In this document: positions 40,249-50,147 of the stretch, one piece after another
Layout of the letters: every line of letters begins with the position of its first letter
How positions within the stretch are numbered: the stretch's first letter is position 1
Assembly (NCBI RefSeq): GCF_005221325.1
Contig: NZ_CP039888.1
Location: forward strand, 2,621,001-2,685,000
Direction of reading: 5' to 3'
DNA length: 64,000 bases
Origin: Agrobacterium tumefaciens
GTDB lineage: Bacteria > Pseudomonadota > Alphaproteobacteria > Rhizobiales > Rhizobiaceae
Notes under the pieces: generated by a model
Told to the model about the DNA's origin: nothing
Database searches by the model: none
The model's input: the letters and a program-made list of their open reading frames with translations, nothing else
Program-made: the position numbers and the translations under genes

Positions 40249-40323
40249 CCAGATCAGAAACGCCACGCCTGACGGCCCGGCTCTTAAACGTAGCTGCGGT
40301 TTAGCAGGCCACAAACGATCTGG
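40249..40323 (-). ncRNA. possible structured 5' leader of ahcY masking its ribosome binding site
   Basis: On the minus strand CCAGATC (40323-40317) can pair perfectly with GATCTGG (40255-40249), enclosing 61 nt. The second arm includes the first two G of the GGAG ribosome binding site. Inside, GCCTG/CAGGC and GCTAAAC/GTTTAAGAGC (three-base bulge) can form nested stems. It does not match the SAH, SAM-II or SAM/SAH riboswitch patterns I know. A seven-base match in this span could arise by chance. Confidence 0.35.
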
Positions 40324-40331
40324 CAATGATG

Positions 40332-40359
40332 ATATAAAGAAGTCTTTATGTCTTTATAT
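40332..40359. promoter_or_regulatory. palindromic operator-like site upstream of ahcY
   Basis: ATAAAGA-AG-TCTTTAT (40334-40349) is a perfect inverted repeat, and ATATAAAGA (40332-40340) also pairs with TCTTTATAT at 40351-40359. It lies about 95 bp before the ahcY start. It may be a site for an ArsR-type SAH-responsive regulator (SahR), but that is recall and not certain. Confidence 0.55.
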
Positions 40360-40368
40360 GGTGGAGGT

Positions 40369-40644
40369 TCAGGCTTCTTCACCGAAGCGGTCGGCCACCA
40401 GCGCCTCGAGTGCGGCGAGCGCTTCTTCCGCCTGGTTGCCGCTTGCCTCGACATAGACGCTGCAGCCGGGGCTGGCCGCCAGCATCATCAGACCCATGAT
40501 CGAGGTGCCGCCAACGGTCATGCCGTCCTTGGAAACTGTGATCGTGGCGTCGAAACCCTCGACCATCTGCACGAACTTCGCGGATGCCCGGGCGTGGAGA
40601 CCGCGCTTGTTGATGATCGGCAATTCCCGGGAGTGAGGCGACAT
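40369..40644 (-). CDS. ptsH: phosphocarrier protein HPr
   Basis: Encodes 91 residues. His17 in RGLHARAS is the site phosphorylated by enzyme I; Ser48 in GGTSIMGLMML is the regulatory serine phosphorylated by HPr kinase, whose gene is two genes upstream. ATG is at 40642-40644. With EIIA (Man type) and HprK but no permease gene, this is the regulatory PTS typical of alphaproteobacteria rather than a sugar transporter. Confidence 0.95.
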   Translation of the reverse strand: MSPHSRELPIINKRGLHARASAKFVQMVEGFDATITVSKDGMTVGGTSIMGLMMLAASPGCSVYVEASGNQAEEALAALEALVADRFGEEA

Positions 40645-40655
40645 GGGCTGACTTC

Positions 40656-41057
40656 TTATTTGCCGCTTAAGACGCGGCTGGCGACGTTGATGTATTTACG
40701 GCCGGCATCGGACGCGTCCTGCAATGCCTTGTCCATATTGTCTTCGCTGCGAACGCCGGCGAGCTTTATCAGCATGGGAAGATTAACCCCGGCGATGACT
40801 TCGACATTACCGTTGTTCATGACGGAAATCGCGAGATTGGACGGCGTGCCACCGAACATATCAGTCAGAATGATGACGCCATTGCCATCATTGGCGCGCG
40901 CAACGGCGTCGATGATATCCTGCCGGCGCTGATCCATGTCGTCTTCGGGACCGATACAAACCGTCTCGATCAATTTCTGGGGACCGACGACATGCTCCAA
41001 CGCATGGCGAAACTCCTCAGCCAGCTTGCCATGGGTGACAAGCACTAGTCCGATCAT
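40656..41057 (-). CDS. PTS system EIIA component, mannose/fructose type
   Basis: Encodes 133 residues, a stand-alone EIIA-Man domain. LVLVTHGKLAEEF carries the phospho-acceptor His9; ILTDMFGGTPSNLA is the second conserved motif. No EIIB, EIIC or EIID gene is near, so it probably serves regulation in the nitrogen-type or hybrid PTS found in Rhizobiales. It is 11 bp before ptsH. Confidence 0.93.
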   Translation of the reverse strand: MIGLVLVTHGKLAEEFRHALEHVVGPQKLIETVCIGPEDDMDQRRQDIIDAVARANDGNGVIILTDMFGGTPSNLAISVMNNGNVEVIAGVNLPMLIKLAGVRSEDNMDKALQDASDAGRKYINVASRVLSGK

Positions 41058-41182
41058 GAAATGCTCCCTTGCACACGCACTCTCATTGCCGACTATCGCA
41101 ACGCGGCAATCCTGTCCATCGGTGGGATTTCATCTTGATGAGGAAAATGCGAATCGCAAGCCTAAAATCGCCTGAATCATGG

Positions 41183-41647
41183 TCACTTCACATTCGTTTT
41201 AAAAAGATTCTGAGCAAGTGCAGCAAACTTTCCATAGGGCACAAGACTGGAGAGGGGAATACGCAGAAGCCGGAGATGCCCGCCGCAGGGCATTAACAAC
41301 GCTTCGTCATCTTCGGGAAGTCTTGGATTTTCCGGTGAAAGAACTGTCGTGACGGCGAAATGTAGTACACCGCTCGGGACGCTTTTAACGGAAACAATGC
41401 CGCTGCCGCGCAATTCCAGTAGCCCCGCGATTGCTTCCGGCCGCTCGGCGATGATGGTTTCGCCGTCGCGATACACGAAAATCTGATCGTCCGCGATCAG
41501 CGCCGCCGGCAATCCACATCGTTCCGCCTCTGTCAGGAAGCTGAAGGCAAGCTCGCTTTTGCCGCTCCCCGACGGACCCGTGAAGAGGATGCCGGTGTTG
41601 TCGACGACGATCGCGGTTGCATGCAGGTTGAAGCGTTCAGCGTTCAT
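41183..41647 (-). CDS. hprK: HPr kinase/phosphorylase, short alphaproteobacterial form
   Basis: Encodes 154 residues, only the catalytic C-terminal half of the 310-residue Firmicute enzyme. The P-loop GPSGSGKS is at 24-31, followed by LIADDQIFVYRDG and ELRGSGIVSVK, the HPrK signature. It phosphorylates the regulatory serine of HPr. Its start overlaps the chvG end by 11 bases, linking the two-component system to the PTS. A 125-bp gap separates it from the EIIA gene. Confidence 0.93.
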   Translation of the reverse strand: MNAERFNLHATAIVVDNTGILFTGPSGSGKSELAFSFLTEAERCGLPAALIADDQIFVYRDGETIIAERPEAIAGLLELRGSGIVSVKSVPSGVLHFAVTTVLSPENPRLPEDDEALLMPCGGHLRLLRIPLSSLVPYGKFAALAQNLFKTNVK

Positions 41648-43427
41648 GGGTTTCGGCCGCCGGCAGCGACAGGGTGAAGCGTGCGCCTGATATCACGCCG
41701 TATTTGTCGACCACGTTTTCCGCCCGGAGGCTGCCGCCATGGGCCTCTGCAATCTGGCGGCTGATGGAAAGGCCAAGGCCGGAATTCTGGCCGAAACCTT
41801 CGCTGGCCGGCCGGTCGGTGTAAAATCGCTCGAAAATCCGGTCGATATCTTCCGCCTGAATGCCGGGGCCGTTGTCTTCCACCTGCACGATACAGCGGTC
41901 CTTGTGGCGGGAAAGGCGCACGGTGATGCGGCCGCTTTCCTCTGACACGAAAGAACGTGCATTCTCGATAAGGTTGGTGACGATCTGCCCGATACGAAGA
42001 TCGTGACCGTTCACCACGAAAGAGGTCTTGGCTCCGGCCTTCCGGTCGGCGACGTAATCGATCGCCACGGTCTTTTTCTTGGTGCTGATCTGGCGGGATA
42101 TGTCCACCAGACCCTTCATCAGCACATCGAGGTCGAGCGGCGAGGCATCGGCGCGCGCCAGCTCGGCATCGAGCCGCGACGCGTCCGAAATATCGCTGAT
42201 CAGGCGGTCGAGGCGCCGAACGTCATGGAAGATGATCTCGGTCAGCCGCTGTTTGGACTCTTCGGTCTTGGCGCGGGGCAGGGTTTCCACGGCGCTGCGC
42301 AGCGAGGTCAGCGGGTTCTTGAGTTCATGGCTGACGTCGGCGGCGAAGCTTTCGATGGCGTCTATACGGTCGTAAAGCGCCGTCGTCATTTCACGCAATG
42401 CTATGGAGAGGTTGCCGATCTCATCCTGACGGGCCGAGAAATCCGGTATTTCCTCACGCGTTCTCGCCCCGCGGCGCACGCGGATCGCGGCCGCCGAAAG
42501 CCGCCGAAGCGGTGTGGCGATGGTTGAGGATAAAAGCAGCGACAGCACGATATTGACGAGGGTGGCGATGCCGAAGACGCGCATGATGGCAAGGCGCTCC
42601 GCATGCACGATCTTGTCGATGTCGCCCGCCTGTGTCGACAGCAGCAATACGCCGAGCACGGCCCGGAAGCGCTGCACCGGCACGGCGACCGAAACGATCA
42701 GCTCTCCCTTTTCGGTCACGCGCACCACCGCGCCGCGAACGCCCGTCAGCGCATTCATCACTTCCGGATAGATCGAGCCGTCACCGCCAGGCGCTTCCTT
42801 GTATTGCGGCAGGCTGCTCGGCTGCAGCATGCGGTTGAACATGCTGGTGAACCAGTCGCCCCAGGTCTGGGTTTCCGGCGTTACCGGCGGCAGATCGAAG
42901 CGCAGAACCTGACCACGCGAATAAAGGTGGCGGGAATCGAGCAGCAGATTGGCATCGGCATCGAACAGCCGCGCGCGGGTGCGCGTCGGTGAAATCAGCC
43001 GCCGCAGCACCGGCGCCACCCGCTCCGGATTGATCGGAAAACTCAGATCCTCATCATTGGGGGCAGGGGTGATGCTCTGCCCCGCCTGCAATTCGAGCAG
43101 CTTTTCCGGATTGATGGTGATCGAGTTGGTATCGACCGAGGCGGAAGCGGAGACCGCGCCGGCGATGATTTCACCCTGCGTCAACAGGCTTTCCACGCGC
43201 GCATCGATCAGCCCTTCGCGGAACTGGTTGAGATAGAGAATGCCGCCGACCAGAACCACGGTCGCGGCGACATTGAAGAAGAGGATACGGCGCGTGAGGC
43301 TGGAAAACACCGCATTGCCGAAAATGCGCCGGATGATTGTCAGCGGATGGATACGATGGCGGCGTTCGCTGCCGCGTTCTTCGGCATCGTCACTGTCCGA
43401 GACGGTTTCCGGCGTTTTCTTCAACAC
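41637..43427 (-). CDS. chvG: sensor histidine kinase ChvG (ExoS)
   Basis: Encodes 596 residues. An N-terminal membrane segment (about 48-68), a periplasmic domain of roughly 200 residues, a second segment near 280-300, HAMP, dimerisation and ATPase domains. The H-box ADVSHELKNPLTSLR has His367; ATPase boxes are DNGPGIQAEDIDR and GLGLSISRQI. ChvG senses acidic pH and signals through ChvI to virulence, succinoglycan and envelope genes in Agrobacterium and Sinorhizobium. It follows chvI by 56 bp and overlaps hprK. Confidence 0.96.
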   Translation of the reverse strand: MLKKTPETVSDSDDAEERGSERRHRIHPLTIIRRIFGNAVFSSLTRRILFFNVAATVVLVGGILYLNQFREGLIDARVESLLTQGEIIAGAVSASASVDTNSITINPEKLLELQAGQSITPAPNDEDLSFPINPERVAPVLRRLISPTRTRARLFDADANLLLDSRHLYSRGQVLRFDLPPVTPETQTWGDWFTSMFNRMLQPSSLPQYKEAPGGDGSIYPEVMNALTGVRGAVVRVTEKGELIVSVAVPVQRFRAVLGVLLLSTQAGDIDKIVHAERLAIMRVFGIATLVNIVLSLLLSSTIATPLRRLSAAAIRVRRGARTREEIPDFSARQDEIGNLSIALREMTTALYDRIDAIESFAADVSHELKNPLTSLRSAVETLPRAKTEESKQRLTEIIFHDVRRLDRLISDISDASRLDAELARADASPLDLDVLMKGLVDISRQISTKKKTVAIDYVADRKAGAKTSFVVNGHDLRIGQIVTNLIENARSFVSEESGRITVRLSRHKDRCIVQVEDNGPGIQAEDIDRIFERFYTDRPASEGFGQNSGLGLSISRQIAEAHGGSLRAENVVDKYGVISGARFTLSLPAAETHER

Positions 43428-43483
43428 GTATTCAAGTCCTCACCACCCGGTTCGGGCGGTCCCTTCTGCTTGAGTCGGCTTGT

Positions 43484-44209
43484 TCAAGCCGCTTCGCGGA
43501 AGCGATATCCTACGCCATAAAGCGTTTCAATCATATCGAAGTCGCCATCGACCAGTTTGAACTTCTTGCGAAGGCGCTTGATGTGGCTGTCGATGGTTCG
43601 GTCGTCCACATAGACCTGTTCGTCATAGGCGGCATCCATCAGCGCGTCGCGGCTTTTCACCACGCCCGGCCGCTGCGCCAGCGAATGCAGGATGAGGAAT
43701 TCCGTGACCGTCAGCGTCACCGGCTCACCCTTCCAGGTGCAGGTGTGGCGTTCCTGGTCCATGGCGAGCTGCCCGCGCTCCAGCGTGCGCGCCTGCTGGT
43801 CCGCGGTCGGCTTCAGCGTGCTGCCGGTTGCGGCGGACGCCTCGCGGCTGCTGGCGCGGCGCAGGATGGCCTTGACGCGTTCCACCAGAAGGCGCTGCGA
43901 AAAGGGCTTGGTGATGAAGTCGTCAGCGCCCATCTTCAGGCCGAACAGTTCGTCGATCTCTTCATCCTTGGAGGTGAGGAAGATCACCGGCAGGTCCGAC
44001 TTCTGGCGAAGGCGCCGCAAAAGCTCCATGCCATCCATGCGCGGCATCTTTATATCGAAAATGGCGAGCTGCGGCGGACGGGCGATCAGCCCGTCGAGCG
44101 CGGAGGCGCCGTCCGTATACGTTTCGACCCGGTAGCCTTCGGCTTCGAGCGCGATCGATACCGAAGTCAGAATATTCCGGTCATCGTCGACAAGCGCGAT
44201 CGTCTGCAT
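43484..44209 (-). CDS. chvI: response regulator ChvI
   Basis: Encodes 241 residues: receiver domain (1-120) with phosphorylated Asp52 in [10 protein letters not shown], and an OmpR-type winged helix (about 140-240) ending [16 protein letters not shown]. The ATG at 44207-44209 gives [12 protein letters not shown], the established ChvI N-terminus; in-frame ATGs upstream would add up to eight residues and are less likely. Partner of ChvG. It is divergent from pckA, a gene known to be acid-induced through ChvG-ChvI in Agrobacterium. Confidence 0.96.
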   Translation of the reverse strand: MQTIALVDDDRNILTSVSIALEAEGYRVETYTDGASALDGLIARPPQLAIFDIKMPRMDGMELLRRLRQKSDLPVIFLTSKDEEIDELFGLKMGADDFITKPFSQRLLVERVKAILRRASSREASAATGSTLKPTADQQARTLERGQLAMDQERHTCTWKGEPVTLTVTEFLILHSLAQRPGVVKSRDALMDAAYDEQVYVDDRTIDSHIKRLRKKFKLVDGDFDMIETLYGVGYRFREAA

Positions 44210-44400
44210 GTAGTTGGTCTCCATGGTCATTTTCTCGTAACTCCCGACATTCACCCAGCCAGGTTGTGCGCCGCGAGCCACTCTCTTGAGTATAAAGGTG
44301 GAACAAATTGTGGCAAAGGAAAACTCGCCCTGAAAATCGCGGGGGCGAGCCGGGAGGATTTCGCAAGAAGGCTGCGATTGGATTTTAATGCGTCTTCAAC

Positions 44401-44432
44401 CGATTTAAAAAGAAATAAAATCTTTTAAATCG
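44401..44432. promoter_or_regulatory. AT-rich 10-bp inverted repeat between chvI and pckA
   Basis: CGATTTAAAA (44401-44410) pairs with TTTTAAATCG (44423-44432) perfectly, 12 bp apart, about 120 bp before pckA and 190 bp before chvI. No G/C stem or T-tract follows, so it is more like an operator than a terminator. The rest of the 339-bp gap (44210-44548) is AT-rich but shows no other clear motif. Confidence 0.5.
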
Positions 44433-44548
44433 ATTAATATATTGAAATCACTAAGTTTTTTAAAGTCAGGCTCTTGCGTTTCCAAAAGCTGCCACGTATT
44501 TTCCGTGAAAATTTCAACGGCCTTATCGTCATTAACAAGGAACGCGTC

Positions 44549-46159
44549 ATGAACGAGCTTGGGGTTCATAATCCTGCCAATGGAGTTGCGGAACTCGGAC
44601 TGGGCGAGGCCTCCCGCGTCTTTTATAACCTCAATGAGAGCGAATTATACGAACACGCGATCCGAAACGGCGAGGCCGAACTGACCATCGACGGTGCGCT
44701 GCGCGCCGTCACCGGCCAGCATACGGGCCGCTCGCCGAAGGATAAATTCGTCGTTCGTGATGCCTCCACCGAGAACACCATCTGGTGGGACAACAACAAG
44801 CCGCTTTCGCCGGAAAATTTCGAGCTGCTGCGCCAGGACATGCTGGCCCATGCCGCCGGCAAGACGCTTTACGTGCAGGATTTGATCGGCGGTGCCGATG
44901 AGGAAAACGCGCTGCCGACCCGCGTCGTCACGGAGCTTGCCTGGCATTCGCTGTTCATCCGCAATCTGCTGATCCGGCCGAAGCGGGAGACGCTTTCGGG
45001 CTTCAGCCAGAAGCTCACCATCATCAACCTGCCAAGCTTCAAGGCCGATCCGGCCCGTCACGGCGTGCGTTCGGAAACCGTCATCGCCTGCGATCTGGCG
45101 AATGGCCTCGTGCTCATCGGTGGCACGTCCTATGCCGGCGAAAACAAGAAGTCGGTCTTCACGGTGCTGAACTACCTGTTGCCGGCCAAGGGCGTGATGC
45201 CGATGCATTGCTCGGCCAATGTCGGTCCTGAGGGTGATTCCGCCGTGTTTTTCGGCCTCTCCGGCACCGGCAAGACCACGCTCTCTGCCGATCCTGCACG
45301 TACGCTGATCGGCGATGACGAACATGGCTGGGGCGAACACGGCATCTTCAATTTCGAGGGCGGCTGCTACGCCAAAGCAATCAAGCTTTCGGCTGAAGCC
45401 GAGCCGGAAATCTACGCCGCGACCAACCGTTTCGGTACGGTTCTCGAAAATGTCGTGCTGGACGAAAGCCGCGTTCCTGATTTCAACGACAATTCGCTGA
45501 CGGAAAACACCCGCAGCGCCTATCCGCTGCACTTCATTCCGAATGCATCGGAAACAGGCATTGCCGGCCATCCGAAGACGATCATCATGCTGACGGCGGA
45601 TGCCTTCGGCGTGCTGCCGCCGATTGCCCGGTTGACGCCGGAACAGGCCATGTACCACTTCCTCTCCGGTTACACCGCAAAGGTTGCTGGCACGGAAAAG
45701 GGCGTGACGGAACCGGAAGCCACCTTCTCCACCTGCTTCGGCGCACCCTTCATGCCGCGCCATCCAGCGGAGTATGGCAACCTGCTGCGCGAGCTGATTG
45801 GCAAGCACGGCGTCGATTGCTGGCTGGTCAACACCGGCTGGACCGGTGGCGCTTACGGCGTCGGCAAGCGCATGCCTATAAAGGCGACCCGCGCGCTTCT
45901 GACGGCTGCACTCACAGGCGATCTGAAGGGTGCGCAATTCCGCACCGATGCGAATTTCGGTTTCGCCGTGCCGCTGTCGCTCGACGGCGTCGATAGCGCA
46001 ATCCTCGACCCGCGTTCCACCTGGGCCGATGGCGCAGCTTACGACGCGCAGGCGAAGAAGCTGGTATCGATGTTTGTCACGAACTTCACCAAGTTCGAAG
46101 ATCACGTCGACAGCAAGGTTCGCGATGCAGCTCCGGGCCTTCTGCTCGCGGCTGAATGA
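44549..46159 (+). CDS. pckA: phosphoenolpyruvate carboxykinase (ATP)
   Basis: Encodes 536 residues. PckA makes PEP from oxaloacetate and ATP, the first step of gluconeogenesis from TCA intermediates. [11 protein letters not shown] is the ATP-binding kinase loop, with DDEHGWG as the metal-binding motif following; [12 protein letters not shown] near the N-terminus is conserved. ATG 44549 follows AAGGAAC. In Agrobacterium it is induced by acid through ChvG-ChvI, encoded by the divergent genes. Confidence 0.97.
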   Translation: MNELGVHNPANGVAELGLGEASRVFYNLNESELYEHAIRNGEAELTIDGALRAVTGQHTGRSPKDKFVVRDASTENTIWWDNNKPLSPENFELLRQDMLAHAAGKTLYVQDLIGGADEENALPTRVVTELAWHSLFIRNLLIRPKRETLSGFSQKLTIINLPSFKADPARHGVRSETVIACDLANGLVLIGGTSYAGENKKSVFTVLNYLLPAKGVMPMHCSANVGPEGDSAVFFGLSGTGKTTLSADPARTLIGDDEHGWGEHGIFNFEGGCYAKAIKLSAEAEPEIYAATNRFGTVLENVVLDESRVPDFNDNSLTENTRSAYPLHFIPNASETGIAGHPKTIIMLTADAFGVLPPIARLTPEQAMYHFLSGYTAKVAGTEKGVTEPEATFSTCFGAPFMPRHPAEYGNLLRELIGKHGVDCWLVNTGWTGGAYGVGKRMPIKATRALLTAALTGDLKGAQFRTDANFGFAVPLSLDGVDSAILDPRSTWADGAAYDAQAKKLVSMFVTNFTKFEDHVDSKVRDAAPGLLLAAE

Positions 46160-46187
46160 ATAAAGCCTCATTCGTAAGGAGGAGGGG

Positions 46188-46215
46188 ACCCGGCCTTGTG
46201 CCGGGTTTCTTTTTG
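46188..46215 (+). terminator. terminator of pckA
   Basis: ACCCGGC (46188-46194) pairs with GCCGGGT (46200-46206), loop CTTGT, followed by TTCTTTTTG. Confidence 0.85.
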
Positions 46216-46286
46216 CCGGTTTCTTTCATTTTGTCCGCTGTTTTCATTTTTCACGTTCTGTGGCATCACCGGCGCGGAGAAAGATC

Positions 46287-46721
46287 ATGGCCAGCGACCC
46301 GCTTTACATCAGCAACCGTATCACCATCGCCAGCTGGGAGCTGACGGAGCAATTCGTGTTGGCCGGTGGGCCGGGTGGCCAGAACGTCAACAAGGTCTCG
46401 ACGGCGGTTCAGCTGTTTTTCGACATTGCCAATTCACCGTCCCTCTCGGATCGGGTGAAGGCCAATGCTATCAGGCTTGGCGGCAGACGTGTCTCGAAAG
46501 ACGGCGTGCTGATGATCGAGGCCAGCCGGTTTCGAAGTCAGGAGCGCAATCGTGAAGATGCGCGCGAGCGCCTGAAGGAGCTGATCCTGGAAGCCGCCGC
46601 CCCGCCACCGCCGGTGCGCAAGGCCACCAAGCCCACCAAAGGATCCGTCGAACGCCGCCTCAAGGCAAAATCCGGTCGTTCGGATATCAAGAAAATGCGC
46701 GGCAAGCCCTCGGGCGATTAG
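46287..46721 (+). CDS. arfB: peptidyl-tRNA hydrolase ArfB (ribosome rescue)
   Basis: Encodes 144 residues: a release-factor catalytic domain with GGPGGQNVNK (GGQ at 30-32) and a basic C-terminal tail, LKAKSGRSDIKKMRGK, which enters the mRNA channel of stalled ribosomes. ArfB releases nascent chains from non-stop ribosomes without trans-translation. ATG 46287 is chosen because the protein then starts MASDPLYISNRITI, as in the family. Confidence 0.93.
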   Translation: MASDPLYISNRITIASWELTEQFVLAGGPGGQNVNKVSTAVQLFFDIANSPSLSDRVKANAIRLGGRRVSKDGVLMIEASRFRSQERNREDARERLKELILEAAAPPPPVRKATKPTKGSVERRLKAKSGRSDIKKMRGKPSGD

Positions 46722-46805
46722 GCCGGCGAGGTGGCGAATGTTTCGCCCTTGTCATAGAGCTTCAAATATCGTCTGTTAATCCTCCGTACAACCAAGGAGG
46801 GTGCT

Positions 46806-47255
46806 ATGGGTCTGTTCAATTTCATCAAGGAAGCGGGAAAGAAGCTTGGTATCGGCGGTGATGATGCCCCTGATGTCGAAGCGGTGAAGAAGGAACTCGC
46901 TTCCCACGATCTCGGCACGGACAAGGTTCAGGTCGAGGTGGTGGACGACAAGGTCGTGCTGAAGGGCGAAGTGGCCGATCAGTCGATTTTCGAAAAGGCG
47001 GTGATTGCGGTTGGCAACACGCTGGGCATTTCCAAGGTCGAGGCCGGCGAACTGACGGTAGCCGAAGCACCGGCAAAGGAACCCGTCTTCTACACCGTCA
47101 AGAAGGGCGACAACCTCTGGAAGATTGCGGAAGCCCAATATGGCAAGGCCAATGGCGCGAAGAACAATATCATCTTCGAAGCCAACAAGCCGATGCTGAC
47201 CCATCCCGATAAGATTTATCCCGGCCAGGTTCTGCGTATTCCCGAGCTTGTATAA
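46806..47255 (+). CDS. kbp: BON-LysM protein Kbp (YgaU)
   Basis: Encodes 149 residues with no signal peptide. BON domain at about 22-86 and LysM at about 95-147 (YTVKKGDNLWKIAEAQYG). E. coli Kbp is a cytosolic potassium-binding protein with this same two-domain structure. AAGGAGG precedes the ATG. Monocistronic, with a hairpin after it. Confidence 0.9.
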   Translation: MGLFNFIKEAGKKLGIGGDDAPDVEAVKKELASHDLGTDKVQVEVVDDKVVLKGEVADQSIFEKAVIAVGNTLGISKVEAGELTVAEAPAKEPVFYTVKKGDNLWKIAEAQYGKANGAKNNIIFEANKPMLTHPDKIYPGQVLRIPELV

Positions 47256-47267
47256 ACCGCCGCAATG

Positions 47268-47292
47268 GAGATGCCGCTCCGTGCGGCGTCTC
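47268..47292. terminator. hairpin between kbp and coaA
   Basis: GAGATGCCGC (47268-47277) pairs with GCGGCGTCTC (47283-47292), one wobble, five-base loop. It fills the 37-bp gap between convergent genes; the T-tract is weak on both sides. Confidence 0.65.
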
Positions 47293-48261
47293 TTACAATT
47301 TGCGAAGCGCCACCGTATCGATCAGGTGGTTCTCTCCCTTGCGCAGAATAAGATCGGCGCGCGGGCGCGTCGGCACAATGTTCTGGCGCAGGTTCTTCAG
47401 GTTGATGTTCTGCCAGAGCCCTTCGGCAATGCTCAGCGCCGCTTCTTCGCTGATCGACGCATAACGATTGAAGAATGAATTCGGATCGCGGAAGGCGGTT
47501 TGCCGCAGATTCATGAACCGGTTCACATACCAGTTGTGAATGAAGTCCTCGTCGGCGTCGATATAGATCGAGAAATCGAAGAAGTCGGAAACGATCGGCA
47601 CGATGCGCCCGCCCGCCGGCAGATCGCGCGATTGCAGCACGTTGATGCCTTCGAAAATCAGGATGTCCGGCTGGTCGATGACGGTGAATTCGTTCGGCAG
47701 CACGTCATAGGTCAGGTGCGAATAACGCGGCGCCTTCACATTCGGCTGACCCGCCTTGATCGCAGACAGGAAACGCAGAAGCGCGCCGATATCGTAGCTT
47801 TCCGGAAAGCCCTTGCGCTCCATCAGGTTTTCCCGCCGCAGCACCTCGTTCGGATAGAGAAATCCGTCTGTTGTGATGAGATCGACCTTCGGGCTGGAAG
47901 GCCAGCGGGCCAGAAGCTCCTTCAGGATACGTGCCGTCGTTGATTTTCCAACGGCGACCGAGCCGGCAATGCCAATGACGAAGGGCGTCTTGTTGACGTC
48001 GCCCATGTTGAGGAAGCGGTTGCGCTGTTCGAACAGCAGCTGCGACGCCTCGACATGCGAAGACAAGAGGCGCGACAGCGACAGATAGATGCGCCGTACT
48101 TCGTCCAGATCGATCGGGTCGTCCAGCGAGCGCAACCGTTTGACCTCGTCGGCGGAAAGCGTCAGTGGCGTATCGGCACGGAATTTCGCCCATTCTTCCG
48201 AACTGTAGAAGTGATAGGGCGAATATTCGTCCGGTCGGAAATGATCGAGTGTACTCGGCAT
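47293..48261 (-). CDS. coaA: pantothenate kinase CoaA (type I)
   Basis: Encodes 322 residues. CoaA phosphorylates pantothenate, the first committed step of CoA synthesis. P-loop [12 protein letters not shown] is at 97-108; [11 protein letters not shown] and RSDLPAGG-like QSRDLPAGG follow. The ATG at 48259-48261 is preceded by GGGGAGAGAGG; an in-frame ATG at 48294 overlapping the hisE stop (ATGA) would add 11 residues. The former is preferred for its strong ribosome site. It is downstream of the his genes. Confidence 0.94.
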   Translation of the reverse strand: MPSTLDHFRPDEYSPYHFYSSEEWAKFRADTPLTLSADEVKRLRSLDDPIDLDEVRRIYLSLSRLLSSHVEASQLLFEQRNRFLNMGDVNKTPFVIGIAGSVAVGKSTTARILKELLARWPSSPKVDLITTDGFLYPNEVLRRENLMERKGFPESYDIGALLRFLSAIKAGQPNVKAPRYSHLTYDVLPNEFTVIDQPDILIFEGINVLQSRDLPAGGRIVPIVSDFFDFSIYIDADEDFIHNWYVNRFMNLRQTAFRDPNSFFNRYASISEEAALSIAEGLWQNINLKNLRQNIVPTRPRADLILRKGENHLIDTVALRKL

Positions 48262-48290
48262 GCCTCTCTCCCCGCTGCCTGCCTCGACCT

Positions 48291-48614
48291 TCATGAGTTA
48301 GGCCTCGCCGCTTTTTCCGCAAGGCCGGTTTGCCCGGTCCGGCGCTCCAGCTCGGCAAAAACGTCGCTTAAGGGAATGTCGGCGATCTTCAGCACCACCA
48401 GCAGGTGGTAAAGCAGGTCGGCGGCCTCGTTCTTCAGCCCGTCGTGGTCTTTCGCGATGGCCGCGATAACGGCTTCCACCGCCTCTTCGCCAAGCTTTTT
48501 TGCCGCTCGTTCCTGGCCAGCGGCAACGAGCTTGGCTGTCCAGGATTCATCGGGAGAGGCAGCGGCGCGGATCGCGACGATGCGTTCCAGATCGGAAAGG
48601 GAAAATGCGCTCAT
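48291..48614 (-). CDS. hisE: phosphoribosyl-ATP pyrophosphatase HisE
   Basis: Encodes 107 residues. HisE hydrolyses phosphoribosyl-ATP, the second step of histidine synthesis. [14 protein letters not shown] and [12 protein letters not shown] carry the acidic metal ligands. The ATG giving [13 protein letters not shown] is preferred to a TTG five codons upstream. It follows hisF by 15 bp. Confidence 0.95.
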   Translation of the reverse strand: MSAFSLSDLERIVAIRAAASPDESWTAKLVAAGQERAAKKLGEEAVEAVIAAIAKDHDGLKNEAADLLYHLLVVLKIADIPLSDVFAELERRTGQTGLAEKAARPNS

Positions 48615-48629
48615 GGGATGTTCCTGCAA

Positions 48630-49402
<773 letters not shown>

Positions 49403-49406
<4 letters not shown>

Positions 49407-50146
49407 GCACGTACCTCCTTCGCGGCCTTGATGAGGGCAAGCGCCTCGGCGGGATCGATGCGGCCGTCATAAAGCGCGCGGCCCGAAATCGCACCCTCGA
49501 GCTTTGCGGCATCCGGCTGCAACATGCGCTTGATGTCATCAATGGAGGCAAGGCCGCCGGAGGCGATGACCGGGATAGACACGGCATCCGCCAGTTCAAG
49601 CGTCGAGGCCCAGTTGATGCCAGCCAGAATGCCGTCACGATCGATGTCGGTATAGATGATGGCGGCAACGCCGGCACCTTCAAAGCGCCTGGCGAGTTCG
49701 ATGACGCCGAGTTCGGAGGCTTCCGCCCAGCCTTCCACGGCAACCTTGCCGCCCTTGGCGTCGATGCCGACGGCGACCTGGCCGGGGAAACGCTTGCAGG
49801 CTTCGATGACCAGAACGGGATCGCGCACTGCCACGGTGCCGAGAATGACACGGGCGAGCCCACGGCTCAGCCATGCTTCAATATGGTCAAGCGTGCGGAT
49901 GCCGCCACCCAGCTGCACCGGGTTTTTCGTGGCTTTCAGAATGGCATCAACCGCCGCACCATTGACCGTCTCACCGGCAAAGGCGCCGTTGAGATCAACC
50001 ACATGCAGCCATTCAAAACCCTGGTCCTCGAAGGCCTTCGCCTGTGCGCCGGGATCGGTGTTATAGACGGTGGCCTGGTCCATATCGCCGAGTTTCAGGC
50101 GAACGCACTCACCGTCTTTGAGATCGATTGCGGGAAAAAGAATCAT
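49403..50146 (-). CDS. hisA: ProFAR isomerase HisA
   Basis: Encodes 247 residues, a TIM barrel that isomerises ProFAR to PRFAR. Catalytic Asp8 is in [14 protein letters not shown], the second Asp in [14 protein letters not shown]. It lies one base after hisH and overlaps hisF by four bases. Confidence 0.97.
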
Positions 50147-50147
50147 G

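Noticed and set aside
40249..40323. A known SAH, SAM-II or SAM/SAH riboswitch upstream of ahcY
   Set aside because: The conserved cores of those classes as I know them are not present; only a generic foldable leader was kept, at low confidence.
38945..40456. Open frame of 503 codons on the plus strand opposite ahcY
   Set aside because: Antisense shadow of a strongly conserved gene with no recognisable protein features.
44645..46171. Open frame of 508 codons on the minus strand opposite pckA
   Set aside because: Antisense shadow of pckA; composition is not protein-like.
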